Shown: positions 18,967 to 28,828, counted from the first letter of the stretch. The stretch is 64,000 nt of DNA from CAYFIW01 sp964343265 (GCA_964343265.1 CAYFIW010000003.1:21925-85924), one strand, 5' to 3'. Program-made: numbers and translations. Notes: generated from the letters alone by a model not told the origin.

Positions 18967-19779
18967 TTGAAAACCCGCGTCCTGAGTTCTATGCTAGCAA
19001 TTCCCATAGTACTTTCCTTGACCTATTTTGGAAACATATGGTTTTTAGCACTAATGATTTTTGGGTCAGTATTAGCTGCCTATGAGTTAAGCAACTTCTT
19101 GGCCCAAAAAAAAATGCGGACGACACCTTTGTTATCAGCTTTTATCTCAGGATCATTAGTTTTAACAGGGTTCATATTAGCGAAGCTTGATATGAACTCA
19201 ATTGCCTTCCCTTTAGGCATTTCGATTTTAAGCTTAGCTAGTGTGGCTATACTTCCTTTATTCGCGCCACGTGCTCCTACAATCCTTACTAACCTGTTTA
19301 TTAGTATCGCTGCCGGTGTATATGTGGGAGGTCTCCTATGCTTCGCTCCGTTACTCCGAGAAGGGCCAAATGGATTGGAATGGACGTTGTATCTGTTTGT
19401 GACGATCACCCTCACAGACTCAGGTGCCTATGCTGTCGGAAAAACTATTGGTAGGACCCCTTTCTTCCCGAAAATCAGTCCATCAAAAACTTTAGAGGGT
19501 GCTCTCGGCGGATTGGTTTTCGGGGTAATAGGTTCATTATTATCCGTACATTTTTTGGAAATCAAAATGGTCACACTTATAGAGTCCTCTGTCACGGGAT
19601 TAATTTTATCTTCTTGTGCCCAAATCGGTGACCTATACGAATCCCTCCTAAAGAGAAAATCCGGAGTTAAAGACTCAGGAAGACTTTTACCTGGCCATGG
19701 CGGCGCCTTAGACAGACTAGATTCAATTGTTTTCAGTCTATGCGTCTTGTATTATTTTACTCAATGGATCTCAACATGA
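18967..19779 (+). CDS. cdsA: Phosphatidate cytidylyltransferase
   Basis: CdsA makes CDP-diacylglycerol from phosphatidate and CTP in the membrane. The 270-residue product has seven to eight hydrophobic segments and the C-terminal signature around KRKSGVKDSGRLLPGHGG and DRLDS, the S-x-x-x-R-x-x-K-D-x-x-x-x-x-PGHGG-x-x-DR-x-D family pattern. Another conserved element is DSGAYAVGKTIGRTPFFPKISPSK-like (shortened here). The start is a TTG at 18967. Its stop overlaps the dxr start by 4 bp. Confidence 0.96.
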   Translation: MKTRVLSSMLAIPIVLSLTYFGNIWFLALMIFGSVLAAYELSNFLAQKKMRTTPLLSAFISGSLVLTGFILAKLDMNSIAFPLGISILSLASVAILPLFAPRAPTILTNLFISIAAGVYVGGLLCFAPLLREGPNGLEWTLYLFVTITLTDSGAYAVGKTIGRTPFFPKISPSKTLEGALGGLVFGVIGSLLSVHFLEIKMVTLIESSVTGLILSSCAQIGDLYESLLKRKSGVKDSGRLLPGHGGALDRLDSIVFSLCVLYYFTQWIST

Positions 19780-20924
19780 AAGGGCTTTCAGTTCTTGGTT
19801 CCACGGGCTCAATAGGAACTCAAACACTAGACGTTGTCCGTGCACACCCAGACAAACTAAAAATAGTAGGGCTTGCTGCTAATAGTAATTACAAACTACT
19901 GTTAAACCAGATTGAAGAGTTTAAACCGCAGTTTGTATACCTAAACACGTATAACACTGCTTTGAATAACCTACCTGATTGCGTTCATGTAGTGAATGAT
20001 ATATCTGAGTTGATAATCAATGGTCAAGTTGAAATTGTCGTAACCGCCACAACAGGATATGCCTCCGTAATACCTACTTTAGCCGCGGTAGATCTCGGAA
20101 TAGACATAGCATTGGCTAATAAAGAATCAATCGTCATGCTTGGACCTATTCTGATGAACAAAATCGAGAAAAGCTCCTCTAGTTTATTACCGTTAGACAG
20201 CGAACCAAGTGCTATATGGCAATGTATAAGAGGAGAAAACTCTCACCCTGAGAAACTCTTGATCACGGCATCCGGTGGGGCATTTAGGGATGTTGATATC
20301 AAAGAACTTAAAAATGTAACCAAAAATGATGCCTTAAAACATCCCACCTGGAACATGGGAGCTAAAATAACTGTGGATTCAGCGACTATGATGAACAAAG
20401 CGTTCGAAGTCATTGAAGCAAAATGGTTATTTAACGTGGATTGGGATCAAATAGAGGTTGCAATACACCCTGAAAGTATTATTCACTCAATGGTTGAATT
20501 TGAAGATGGAGTAACTAAAGCACAATTAAGCGTCCCAGATATGCGATTACCTATACAGCATGCATTATTCTTCCCAGAGAGAATAAAATCTTCCGAACCA
20601 AATAGATTTAGACCGACAGATACAAAACAACTAACCTTCAAAGAGATAGATCGAGAGAGATATCCATGCTTTCACATGGCAATTGACTATGCAAAAAGGG
20701 GCGATACATGGCCATCAGCATTATGCGGAGCCGACGAAGGAGCTGTAGATAAATTTCTAGAAGGTTCCATATCTTTTGTTGAAATAGAATCCGTCATCAA
20801 ACATGTTATGGAACTACATCGACCTTACAAAGACCCGAACGTAGATCAGATCATAGATGCCTACAGATGGGCGAAAACGCAAGTAGAAGAGTTAATCGGA
20901 ACTAAAACAGGAACACCTTCATGA
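19776..20924 (+). CDS. dxr: 1-deoxy-D-xylulose-5-phosphate reductoisomerase
   Basis: Dxr converts DXP to MEP with NADPH, the first committed step of the MEP isoprenoid pathway. The protein begins MKGLSVLGSTGSIGTQTLD, the family NADPH-binding opening. It has ALANKESIVMLG, LPLDSEPSAIWQC with the metal-binding Asp/Glu, and ATMMNKAFEVIEAKWLF. I chose the ATG at 19776, which overlaps the cdsA stop as ATGA, over an upstream ATG at 19740 that only adds 12 residues inside cdsA. The 382-residue length is typical. Confidence 0.97.
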   Translation: MKGLSVLGSTGSIGTQTLDVVRAHPDKLKIVGLAANSNYKLLLNQIEEFKPQFVYLNTYNTALNNLPDCVHVVNDISELIINGQVEIVVTATTGYASVIPTLAAVDLGIDIALANKESIVMLGPILMNKIEKSSSSLLPLDSEPSAIWQCIRGENSHPEKLLITASGGAFRDVDIKELKNVTKNDALKHPTWNMGAKITVDSATMMNKAFEVIEAKWLFNVDWDQIEVAIHPESIIHSMVEFEDGVTKAQLSVPDMRLPIQHALFFPERIKSSEPNRFRPTDTKQLTFKEIDRERYPCFHMAIDYAKRGDTWPSALCGADEGAVDKFLEGSISFVEIESVIKHVMELHRPYKDPNVDQIIDAYRWAKTQVEELIGTKTGTPS

Positions 20925-22114
20925 TGGACTTACCAGGTTGGCTACTAGTCATACCAATCTTGGGGTTTTTGGTGTTTGTCCATGAATTAGGACATTTTCT
21001 AACCGCCAAACATTTCAATATTAAGGTAACTGAATTTGGATTCGGCTTCCCCCCAAGAATTTGGGGGATAACAAAAGGTGAAACCCTTTACTCAATAAAT
21101 CTAATTCCTATCGGTGGCTTTGTAAAAATGGTTGGTGAGGAAGATCCGACTGAGGAGAGAAGTTTCGCGAGGAAAAGTGTAGCAGTCCGATCTGCAGTAT
21201 TACTTGCAGGTCCTTTTATGAATTTACTCATACCAATCCTAATTTACACAATAATCCTTGCTTTACCCCATGACAAAATAGTAGGTACTGTGACGATTGC
21301 AGGAGTAGCCCCTCAGTCACCCGCCAAGGTAGCCGGCATGGCTCCAGGAGATGCAATTTTGGCGGTTAATGGCAAATTGATAGAGAGCCATACGGACCTA
21401 GTCGATGAAATTCAGAAACATAAGGAAAAACCTGTGGAATTTGCTGTTAGAAAATCAGCAAATGTCACTGGATTTAGTTCTTCGCCAGAATTTTCACATG
21501 TCGAAAATGTGACATTGGTCCCTAGAAAGTCTCCTCCAAATCTAAAAATTGTTGAAAAAGTTAACGATCCAAAAACAGAAGTAACTCTTAAAGAAGCCAG
21601 AACCTATGACATAAATGCTGATGTAGGTGACACTTTAAAACAGGGCTCCGTGGGGATACTTATTGGCACTTCCAATCCTAAGACCGTAAAAGAAAGAGAG
21701 CCCATTTTAAGTGCTATCCCGGCCTCTTTTGAAAAAATCATACAAGTTGTCACCTACACATTCTCTGGGCTAGGAGGATGGATGTCTGGAGGAGAAGACC
21801 CGGGACTTACCGGGCCAATCGGAATAGCTCAGGTTACTGGGGAAGTGGCAAAAGTAGGTATGTTTCCAATTTTCGAACTCACTGCTTTGATAAGTATAAG
21901 TCTTGCAATTATAAACATTTTGCCAATACCCGCCTTAGATGGAGGGCGCCTAGCTTTTGTTCTAATCGAGGGAATTAGAAACGGGAAAAAGATATCGCCC
22001 AATGTTGAAGGGGCTATTCATATGACAGGTTTCGCCGTACTAATAGGTCTAATTTTGCTAATGAGTTACTTCGATGTTGTCAGAATCATAACTGGACAAG
22101 GTTTCCTACAATAA
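20921..22114 (+). CDS. rseP: RseP/RasP-type site-2 zinc metalloprotease
   Basis: This M50 intramembrane protease typically cleaves anti-sigma factors or signal peptides. The 397-residue protein has the HELGH zinc motif (residues 21-25) in the first membrane helix, the GGFVKM element, one PDZ domain near residues 110-150 (AKVAGMAPGDAILAVNG) and the C-terminal third zinc ligand motif NILPIPALDGGRL. Translation starts within the dxr stop (4-bp overlap). A long polar insert separates the PDZ domain from the C-terminal helices. Confidence 0.95.
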   Translation: MMDLPGWLLVIPILGFLVFVHELGHFLTAKHFNIKVTEFGFGFPPRIWGITKGETLYSINLIPIGGFVKMVGEEDPTEERSFARKSVAVRSAVLLAGPFMNLLIPILIYTIILALPHDKIVGTVTIAGVAPQSPAKVAGMAPGDAILAVNGKLIESHTDLVDEIQKHKEKPVEFAVRKSANVTGFSSSPEFSHVENVTLVPRKSPPNLKIVEKVNDPKTEVTLKEARTYDINADVGDTLKQGSVGILIGTSNPKTVKEREPILSAIPASFEKIIQVVTYTFSGLGGWMSGGEDPGLTGPIGIAQVTGEVAKVGMFPIFELTALISISLAIINILPIPALDGGRLAFVLIEGIRNGKKISPNVEGAIHMTGFAVLIGLILLMSYFDVVRIITGQGFLQ

Positions 22115-22141
22115 TTTCTCAAAAGCAACTAAAGGTTACAT

Positions 22142-23308
22142 ATGAAAAGAAGAATCACACAATCAATCTATGTAGGTAACGTTGAAGTTGGCGGTAATTC
22201 AAAAATAACAGTCCAGTCTATGACAAAAACTGACACTAGAGACGTCGAATCAACAATATACGAAATCAGATTGTTGGAAGAGGCCGGCTGCGAGATAGTT
22301 AGGTGTGCTGTACCAGACATTGAAGCAGCAAAGGCTTTAAAAGAAATTAAAAAACAATCCAAAATTCCCATAGTGGCTGATATTCATTTTCATCATCAAA
22401 TAGCTATAGAATCAATGAAAAGTGGAGTTGATTGCCTCAGACTCAATCCAGGAAACATACGTGATCCTGAAAAAGTCAAAATGGTGGTAAAAGAAGCAAA
22501 GGAACGAAATATTCCTATCAGGATAGGGGTGAATTTTGGAAGCTTACCCCCAGTCGGAGGCATAGGGAAAACAAAAGGATTATCCAGACATGCTGACGGC
22601 GTGAATTTACTAAACAAAGGTAGCCAAAATACTGGTTTCTATAGTGCAGTTGACCACATGGTTGCCACAGGTCTTTGGGAGATAGGGATACTTGAAAGTC
22701 TGGATTTTAATTTAATTAAGATATCTTTGAAAGCATTCGATATAGACACTACAGTTGAATCCTATAGACGGATGGCAAAATTAGTCCCCTATCCACTACA
22801 TCTAGGAATAACTGAAGCCGGTACGGAAAAGTCCGGAAGTATAAGAAGTTCTATTGGCCTTGGAATACTACTCTATGAAGGCATAGGTGACACCATCAGG
22901 GTCAGTCTTAGTGACGAGTCTGTTAAAGAGGTGGAGGTGGGTTTTGAGATATTGAAAGCACTTGAACTTCGGAAAGAAGGCCCAGTGCTTGTTGCATGTC
23001 CAAGTTGCGGCAGGGCTGATGTAGATGTCAGAAAATTAGCAAGTGAAGTAGACGATTTACTGAAAAAGAATAAAAGTTCTATCAAAGTTGCAGTGATGGG
23101 ATGTGAAGTAAACGGTCCAGGCGAAGCGAAGGATGCAGATGTTGGAATCGCTGCAGGCGCAGGAAGGGCGGTCATTTTCAGAAAAGGGAAAAAGTCAAAA
23201 ATAGTTGACGAAAAAGACATGCTAAATACTTTAATGGAGGAAGTCAGAAAAGCTGAAAAAGACAGTTCTACCGTTGGAGCAGATGAAAAAGGAGTGGCTT
23301 CGACATGA
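22142..23308 (+). CDS. ispG: 4-hydroxy-3-methylbut-2-enyl diphosphate synthase
   Basis: IspG (GcpE) is the [4Fe-4S] enzyme that turns MEcPP into HMBPP in the MEP pathway. The 388-residue protein shows KITVQSMTKTDTRD near the N-terminus, the TIM-barrel motif RCAVPD, RLNPGNIRDPEK, and the cluster cysteines in ACPSCGRADVD and VMGCEVNGPGEA. It is the direct two-domain bacterial form. It lies 27 bp after rseP and overlaps proS by 4 bp. The tail after GKKSKIVDE is a variable extension. Confidence 0.97.
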   Translation: MKRRITQSIYVGNVEVGGNSKITVQSMTKTDTRDVESTIYEIRLLEEAGCEIVRCAVPDIEAAKALKEIKKQSKIPIVADIHFHHQIAIESMKSGVDCLRLNPGNIRDPEKVKMVVKEAKERNIPIRIGVNFGSLPPVGGIGKTKGLSRHADGVNLLNKGSQNTGFYSAVDHMVATGLWEIGILESLDFNLIKISLKAFDIDTTVESYRRMAKLVPYPLHLGITEAGTEKSGSIRSSIGLGILLYEGIGDTIRVSLSDESVKEVEVGFEILKALELRKEGPVLVACPSCGRADVDVRKLASEVDDLLKKNKSSIKVAVMGCEVNGPGEAKDADVGIAAGAGRAVIFRKGKKSKIVDEKDMLNTLMEEVRKAEKDSSTVGADEKGVAST

Positions 23309-25023
23309 AGATGTCAGAGTTATTTGGTCGAACATTAAGGGAAGATCCGGGTGAGGCGGAATTAGTCAGTCACCGGCTACTCCTTCAAGCAGGAATGGTA
23401 AACAGGGTAGCTTCAGGGGTATATAGCTACTTACCACTAGCATGGCGCTCAATAAGGAAAATAGAGGAGATCATCAGACAAGAAATCGACAAGGCCGGCG
23501 GACAAGAAATTAAGCTAGGAATTTTACAACCCCGTGATTTATGGAAATTATCCGGAAGAGACGATGTATATGGTCCAGATATGCTAAGACTAAAAGATCG
23601 TCGAGATAGAGATTTGGTACTTCCACCAACAAACGAAGAACTCATCACTGAGACAGTAAAAAACACAATACAAAGTTATAGAGACCTTCCTATTCTCCTA
23701 TACCAAATTCAGACGAAATTTAGAGACGAACCTAGACCGAGGGGTGGATTAATACGTGTCAGGGAGTTCGATATGATGGACGCCTACAGTTTCGATTTAG
23801 ATGATGATGGATTGGACAAAAATTATGACATCATGGTTTCTGCCTACAAAAATATTTTTAGAAGATGTGGTATAGAAACCATTGTAGTTGAGGCTGATAG
23901 TGGCGCGATCGGCGGAAAAGACTCCAAGGAATTTATACTTATTACGGAATCTGGCGAGGATACTATAGTTCTCTGCAACAATTGCGAATATGCTGCAAAT
24001 GATGAAAAGGCGATTTTTCAAAAAAGTATCGCACCCATTAATGAGGTTAAAGAAAAAAGTATCAAAGAGGTCTCGACTCCTGACGTTAAAACCATCAAAG
24101 AAATATGCGAATTTCTAAATATATCATCAGACCAAACTTTAAAAACTATTGTGTACGTGGCCGACAATAAACCTGTATGTGCGGTAATACGTGGAGATTT
24201 TGATATTAATGATGTGAAACTCAAAAATTTATTGAAAGCTCGCGAGTTGAGACTGGCAACCAACGCGGAAGTAAATGAATTTGGTTTTACAGTTGGTTCC
24301 GCCTCTCCTATAGGAATAGATAACATAACAGTAGTTGTAGACGAATCGGTTCGCTACGGGACAAATTTCGTCGCGGGTGCAAACAAAGTTGACCACCATT
24401 TGATGAATATAAATTACCCGAGAGATTTCAGAAGTCATTTAGAATCTGATATTGCTCTAGCTGAGTCCGGATTCCAGTGTTCCTTATGTACCGGCACACT
24501 AGAAACCAGGAGAGGAATAGAAATAGGCCACGTATTTAAACTTGGAACAACATATTCAGAATCTATGCAAGCAAAATATCCTGACCAGAGAGGCAAATTA
24601 AGTAACTTCGTGATGGGTTGTTATGGCATAGGGGTAGGGAGAATACTTGCCGGAGCCTTGGAACAACGCTCGGACAAACGAGGAATCATTTTTCCTGTAT
24701 CTATAGCACCTTACCAAGTGACCATACTCAGTCTCAACACTGATAAAGTGGAAATTCAAGACCTATCTGAAAAATTATATACAGACTTGCATAGGGCTGG
24801 AATAGAAGTCCTATACGACGACAGAGATGAGACTGCGGGGGTAAAACTGAATGATTCAGACTTGATGGGCATTCCATTAAGAATAGTTGTTAGCAGTCGA
24901 AACCTATCGAATGGTGAAATAGAGATTAAACTACGCTCAGAAAAAGAAAGTAGTCTGATCAAAATTGAAAAAGCGTGTGACACAGTTACATCTTTAATTT
25001 CAAACCTGAAAACAACGGAATAA
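23305..25023 (+). CDS. proS: Prolyl-tRNA synthetase, bacterial type
   Basis: ProRS charges tRNA(Pro). The 572-residue class II enzyme has motif 1 around SYLPLAWRSIRKIEEI, motif 2 around KFRDEPRPRGGLIRVREF, and the C-terminal anticodon-binding domain. Between motifs 2 and 3 lies an editing (INS) domain of about 150 residues, with GDFDINDVKL and VGSASPIGI, that hydrolyses misacylated Ala-tRNA. It overlaps ispG by 4 bp (ATGA). The editing domain marks the bacterial rather than archaeal/eukaryotic form. Confidence 0.96.
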   Translation: MKMSELFGRTLREDPGEAELVSHRLLLQAGMVNRVASGVYSYLPLAWRSIRKIEEIIRQEIDKAGGQEIKLGILQPRDLWKLSGRDDVYGPDMLRLKDRRDRDLVLPPTNEELITETVKNTIQSYRDLPILLYQIQTKFRDEPRPRGGLIRVREFDMMDAYSFDLDDDGLDKNYDIMVSAYKNIFRRCGIETIVVEADSGAIGGKDSKEFILITESGEDTIVLCNNCEYAANDEKAIFQKSIAPINEVKEKSIKEVSTPDVKTIKEICEFLNISSDQTLKTIVYVADNKPVCAVIRGDFDINDVKLKNLLKARELRLATNAEVNEFGFTVGSASPIGIDNITVVVDESVRYGTNFVAGANKVDHHLMNINYPRDFRSHLESDIALAESGFQCSLCTGTLETRRGIEIGHVFKLGTTYSESMQAKYPDQRGKLSNFVMGCYGIGVGRILAGALEQRSDKRGIIFPVSIAPYQVTILSLNTDKVEIQDLSEKLYTDLHRAGIEVLYDDRDETAGVKLNDSDLMGIPLRIVVSSRNLSNGEIEIKLRSEKESSLIKIEKACDTVTSLISNLKTTE

Positions 25024-25031
25024 AACTATCT

Positions 25032-25841
25032 ATGTGGCCAGATGAACTTCGATGTCCAATCTCCCTAGGGTTCGATGTAGACGGCGCTAGTAGTGCTATT
25101 AATAAAAATCCAGATGCTAGGAAATTCCCTAGCCTTATCTCTATGAGAGAGTATGGACCAAAAGTGGCTGTACCAAGAATCTTAAATCTATTGGAAAAAC
25201 ATGAAATAAAAGCAACTTTTTTTATACCGGGTTACATAGCTGAAACTAACAAAAATATGGTTTTATCAATATCGGATTCTGGGCATGAGATTGCTCATCA
25301 CGGATACATGCATGAACCTCCTTCCACACTAACCTCTTCAGAAGAAGAAGAGGTTTTAGACAAAGGATCAAAGATAATAAGAGAAATCACGGGCGCAAAC
25401 CCTCTGGGATATAGGTCACCAAGCTGGGAACTTAGTCCACAATCGCTAAACCTTCTGTCTGAAAGGGGGTTCGAATACGACTCCAGCCTAATGGGAGACG
25501 ACATACCCTATTTTGTAAAAGTTGGAGCAGGCGAATTAGTGGAGATACCCATTCATTGGGAACTTGACGATCATCCCTTTTTCAATTACTCACCAGCATT
25601 GAACCAAACTAACGTAGCCGCGTCTCCTGAACACGTTTACCAAGTTTGGTCTTCAGCATTTCAAGGACTGCACTTCTACAATCGTAGTTTCGTGCTAACT
25701 ATGCATCCTTATATAATTGGTAGGCCCGGCCGACTCTTAATGCTTGATAAATTAATTGAGTATATAAAGAGTTTCAAAGGGATTCAGTTTTTTACAGCTC
25801 TTGAGCTTTCACGTTTATACAAAAGTAATAACGGTCATTAA
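25032..25841 (+). CDS. Polysaccharide deacetylase (NodB domain, HpPgdA-like)
   Basis: The 269-residue protein carries a NodB fold: motif 1 SLGFDVDGASS with the catalytic Asp, a KATFFIPGYIAE strand, motif 2 EIAHHGYMHE with the metal-binding His pair, and RSPSWELSP. The layout resembles the HpPgdA/PuuE-like subgroup of cytosolic deacetylases rather than secreted peptidoglycan deacetylases, since no signal peptide is visible. It follows proS by 8 bp and could be the last gene of that operon. The substrate (N-acetyl sugar or cyclic amide) is not known. Confidence 0.85.
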   Translation: MWPDELRCPISLGFDVDGASSAINKNPDARKFPSLISMREYGPKVAVPRILNLLEKHEIKATFFIPGYIAETNKNMVLSISDSGHEIAHHGYMHEPPSTLTSSEEEEVLDKGSKIIREITGANPLGYRSPSWELSPQSLNLLSERGFEYDSSLMGDDIPYFVKVGAGELVEIPIHWELDDHPFFNYSPALNQTNVAASPEHVYQVWSSAFQGLHFYNRSFVLTMHPYIIGRPGRLLMLDKLIEYIKSFKGIQFFTALELSRLYKSNNGH

Positions 25842-25950
25842 CCATTTGAACCTAAACAATTCCCGATGGTAACATTCCTGCATCTTAGAACAAAATTAAC
25901 ATTTCGTTGAATATCATTTTTAAAATGACCCATCATAAGGACAAGATACT

Positions 25951-27111
25951 ATGACTCTGCCTGAAAGAATGAAGTTTGGGATCTTCATGGCTCCATTCCA
26001 CTGGCTGGGAGACAACCCAACCTTGGCATTAGAGCGCGACTTGGAAACCATACAATGGCTTGACAGCCTTGGGTTTGATGAAGCATGGATAGGAGAGCAC
26101 CATAGTGCGGGTTGGGAAACTATATCTTCCCCAGAAATATTCATAGGAATAGCAGCGGAAAGAACGAAACACATAAAGTTGGGAACCGGAGTTGCCAGTC
26201 TACCTTATCACCACCCGTTGATGGTAGCCAACCGAATGGTGTTATTAGACCACCTAACAAGAGGTAGAGTTATGCTTGGCGTTGGGCCAGGCGCTTTGGT
26301 ATCCGATGCCTATCAATTGGGAATAGATCCTCCCACACAAAGACCACGTATGGATGAATCAATAGGTGTAATAAAAAGACTTCTAACTGAAACGGATCCA
26401 ATCACCCATTCCTCTGATTGGTTCACCCTAAAGGAAGCACTACTTCACCTCAGGCCCTACACTCAACCTCATTTCCCTATAGCAGTCGCCGCAGCACAAT
26501 CACCCTCTGGAATGGTGGCAGCCGGAAAACACGGACTTGGAGTGCTGTCTGTAAGCGTTATTAGAGGTGGAAGCGTGAGCTCTAATTTGGGGGATTTTTG
26601 GAAAATAGCCGAAGAAACGGCCGAAGAACACAAACAAACCGTAGACAGAAACGAATGGAGAATAGTGCTTCACGTTCACCTTGCTGATAGTAAAAAAGAT
26701 GCTATCGAACAAGTCAGAGAAAGATCTGCCGCATATCAATATGACTATTTCCATCAAACCATGGGAATGCCATTTGATTACGAGGGGCCCAAAGAAAAAA
26801 TCGTAGACTACATGACACAAAACGGAGCGTGGTGTGTGGGGACCCCAGACGATCTTATTGCCAAGATACATGAGTTAAACGAGCAAAGTGGCGGATTTGG
26901 CGGGTTCATGATCCAAGCAACAGAATGGGGGACCAGAGAGCAAGTACTCCATAGCTACGAACTTATAGCTAGATATGTAATGCCCCATTTTCAAGGGTCA
27001 CTCACCAATCTTCAGACTTCTCAAAAATGGTCTGAAGATCACAGAGAAGAATTACAGTCTCTTAAAAACGTTTCAATTGAAAAAGCAATGTCTCAATACA
27101 AAAGAAACTAA
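25951..27111 (+). CDS. LLM-class flavin-dependent oxidoreductase
   Basis: The 386-residue protein is a bacterial-luciferase-like TIM barrel. It begins MKFGIFMAPFHWLGDNPTLA and contains GFDEAWIGEHHSAGWE, LGTGVASLPYHHP and LLDHLTRGRVMLGVGPG, the usual FMN/F420-dependent monooxygenase landmarks. Such enzymes often open or oxidise recalcitrant organic compounds, and paralog expansions are known in SAR202. It precedes a TPP-dependent enzyme by 36 bp, so the two are probably co-transcribed. Whether it uses FMNH2 or F420 is not decided by the sequence. Confidence 0.9.
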   Translation: MTLPERMKFGIFMAPFHWLGDNPTLALERDLETIQWLDSLGFDEAWIGEHHSAGWETISSPEIFIGIAAERTKHIKLGTGVASLPYHHPLMVANRMVLLDHLTRGRVMLGVGPGALVSDAYQLGIDPPTQRPRMDESIGVIKRLLTETDPITHSSDWFTLKEALLHLRPYTQPHFPIAVAAAQSPSGMVAAGKHGLGVLSVSVIRGGSVSSNLGDFWKIAEETAEEHKQTVDRNEWRIVLHVHLADSKKDAIEQVRERSAAYQYDYFHQTMGMPFDYEGPKEKIVDYMTQNGAWCVGTPDDLIAKIHELNEQSGGFGGFMIQATEWGTREQVLHSYELIARYVMPHFQGSLTNLQTSQKWSEDHREELQSLKNVSIEKAMSQYKRN

Positions 27112-27147
27112 AAATCATACAAGTAATTTTGAAGGGAGCTACAAATA

Positions 27148-28761
27148 ATGACAATAATGACTGGGGGAGAAGCCTTAGCGAAGTCCTTATACAGAGAAGG
27201 TGTTAGGGTTATTTTCGGACTTCCTGGCGTTCAATTATATAACCTGCTCGACGGCTTAGCCAAAGAGCCCGGCATAAGATTTATCAACACCAGACATGAA
27301 CAGGCCACCACATATATGGCTGATGGCTATTCTAGGGCTGGAGGAGGCATAGGTACCGCATTAGTCGTACCAGGGCCCGGTCTTCAAAATGCAAGCGCCG
27401 GCATAGGCACCGCATACTCAGCATCATCGCCAATATTAGTAATCTCAGGCCAGATTGAAAGGGACCATATTAATTTAGAAAGAGGAATGCTACATGAAAT
27501 AAAAGGTCAAATAGAAACTATAAAACCTATTACCAAGCATCAGAAATTAATTTTGGATCCAACTGAAATACCAGAGGCTGTGCACGAAGCTTTTGAACAA
27601 CTACAGACTGGACGGCCTAGACCGGTTCAAATTGAAATACCCCCAGAAACCCTTGCTGACACAGCTGACATAGACTTACTAGAAGCTGGAAAATATGAGA
27701 GACCTATGGCAAGTAAAGAGAGTATAAGTCGAGGTATAGATCTCATTTCAAATGCAAAAAACCCACTAATATGGGCCGGTGGTGGAGTGATATCTGGCGA
27801 AGCCTCAAAGGAACTGGAATCATTAGCCGAATTTTTACAAGCGCCCGTCATAGCCACGGGAGAAGGCAGAGGCTCCATATCAGACAGAAGCCACTTATCA
27901 ATTGGTAGTTTTAGATTCAAAAACGACACTTTCTTCGATAACAAAATCCAAGAATATGACCTAGTCGTTGCAGTCGGCACAAGATTGCTCAACAGCCAAC
28001 AATTAACGGGTCAAAAAGTTCTACAAATCGACATAGACGAAGAGGAGATCGGACGTAACTATGAAAATACAGAAGGTCTAAATGGCGACGCAAAAAAGAC
28101 TCTAACGGAATTACTTAAGGGACTAAAAGGGGTAATGCAACCCAGAGAAAGTAGGGAAGAAGAGTTGACACAACTGAAGTCTGAAAGGTTCAATCCTGGA
28201 ACAGTGATTGAACCACAGGAATCATTTACAAAGGCTATTCGTGGTGTAATGCCTGATGATGGAATATTTATCTCTGGAATGACGCAAATCGGATACTACA
28301 GTCGTAATAAATATGAAGTTTATGAACCTAGGACCTACATCACATCGTCCTACTACGGCAATCTTGGATATGCCTACCCAACTGCGCTTGGAGCCAAGGT
28401 TGCCCAACCTAATAAAGCTGTGGTAGCCGTTTGTGGGGATGGTGGATTCATGTTCAATGTTCAGGAATTAGCTACTGCCGCAAAACATCACATAAACGTT
28501 GTCGCAGTAGTATTCAACGATAACGCATTTGGAAATGTCATGAGAGATCAGGTCAATATGTTTGACGGCAGAGAATATGGTGCTGAAGTTCAAAACCCAG
28601 ATTTCATGAAGCTCGCGGAGGCATTTGGAGTAAGAGGAGTCAGAGTAGAAGGATCTGCAGACGACCTAGCAAAAGCTGTGAAGGAATCGTTAAGCATCGA
28701 AGCACCAACACTTATTGAAGTACCCGTAGGCCCGATGCCAAATCCATTTAGAAACTATTAA
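27148..28761 (+). CDS. Thiamine-diphosphate-dependent decarboxylase/synthase (acetolactate synthase family)
   Basis: The 537-residue protein has the three-domain TPP layout. The N-terminal domain has the cofactor-activating Glu in NTRHEQATTYMADGYSR (near residue 50) and VVPGPGLQNA. The C-terminal domain has GDGGFMFNVQEL...NDNAFGN, the Mg/TPP-binding GDG-x(n)-N motif. The substrate is unresolved: the family spans acetolactate synthase, benzoylformate, oxalyl-CoA and sulfoacetaldehyde-type enzymes. No ilvN-like subunit is adjacent, which argues against a biosynthetic role. A GGGAG precedes the ATG. Confidence 0.88.
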   Translation: MTIMTGGEALAKSLYREGVRVIFGLPGVQLYNLLDGLAKEPGIRFINTRHEQATTYMADGYSRAGGGIGTALVVPGPGLQNASAGIGTAYSASSPILVISGQIERDHINLERGMLHEIKGQIETIKPITKHQKLILDPTEIPEAVHEAFEQLQTGRPRPVQIEIPPETLADTADIDLLEAGKYERPMASKESISRGIDLISNAKNPLIWAGGGVISGEASKELESLAEFLQAPVIATGEGRGSISDRSHLSIGSFRFKNDTFFDNKIQEYDLVVAVGTRLLNSQQLTGQKVLQIDIDEEEIGRNYENTEGLNGDAKKTLTELLKGLKGVMQPRESREEELTQLKSERFNPGTVIEPQESFTKAIRGVMPDDGIFISGMTQIGYYSRNKYEVYEPRTYITSSYYGNLGYAYPTALGAKVAQPNKAVVAVCGDGGFMFNVQELATAAKHHINVVAVVFNDNAFGNVMRDQVNMFDGREYGAEVQNPDFMKLAEAFGVRGVRVEGSADDLAKAVKESLSIEAPTLIEVPVGPMPNPFRNY

Positions 28762-28774
28762 GTATTTTAACAAA

Positions 28775-28814
28775 ATAACGTAGAGATAATCCTATAGGAT
28801 TATCTCTACGTTAT
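28775..28814. terminator. 40-nt perfect palindrome between convergent genes
   Basis: The sequence forms two perfect 20-base arms meeting at CCTA|TAGG with no unpaired base. It lies between the stop of the TPP enzyme gene and the stop of the convergent Ldh2 gene. RNA from either strand could fold into an identical hairpin of about 18 bp with a tetraloop. There is no poly-T run, so it may act as a bidirectional terminator, a 3' RNA-stabilising structure or a protein-binding site. Confidence 0.55.
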
Positions 28815-28828
28815 GATAAATTTATCCT

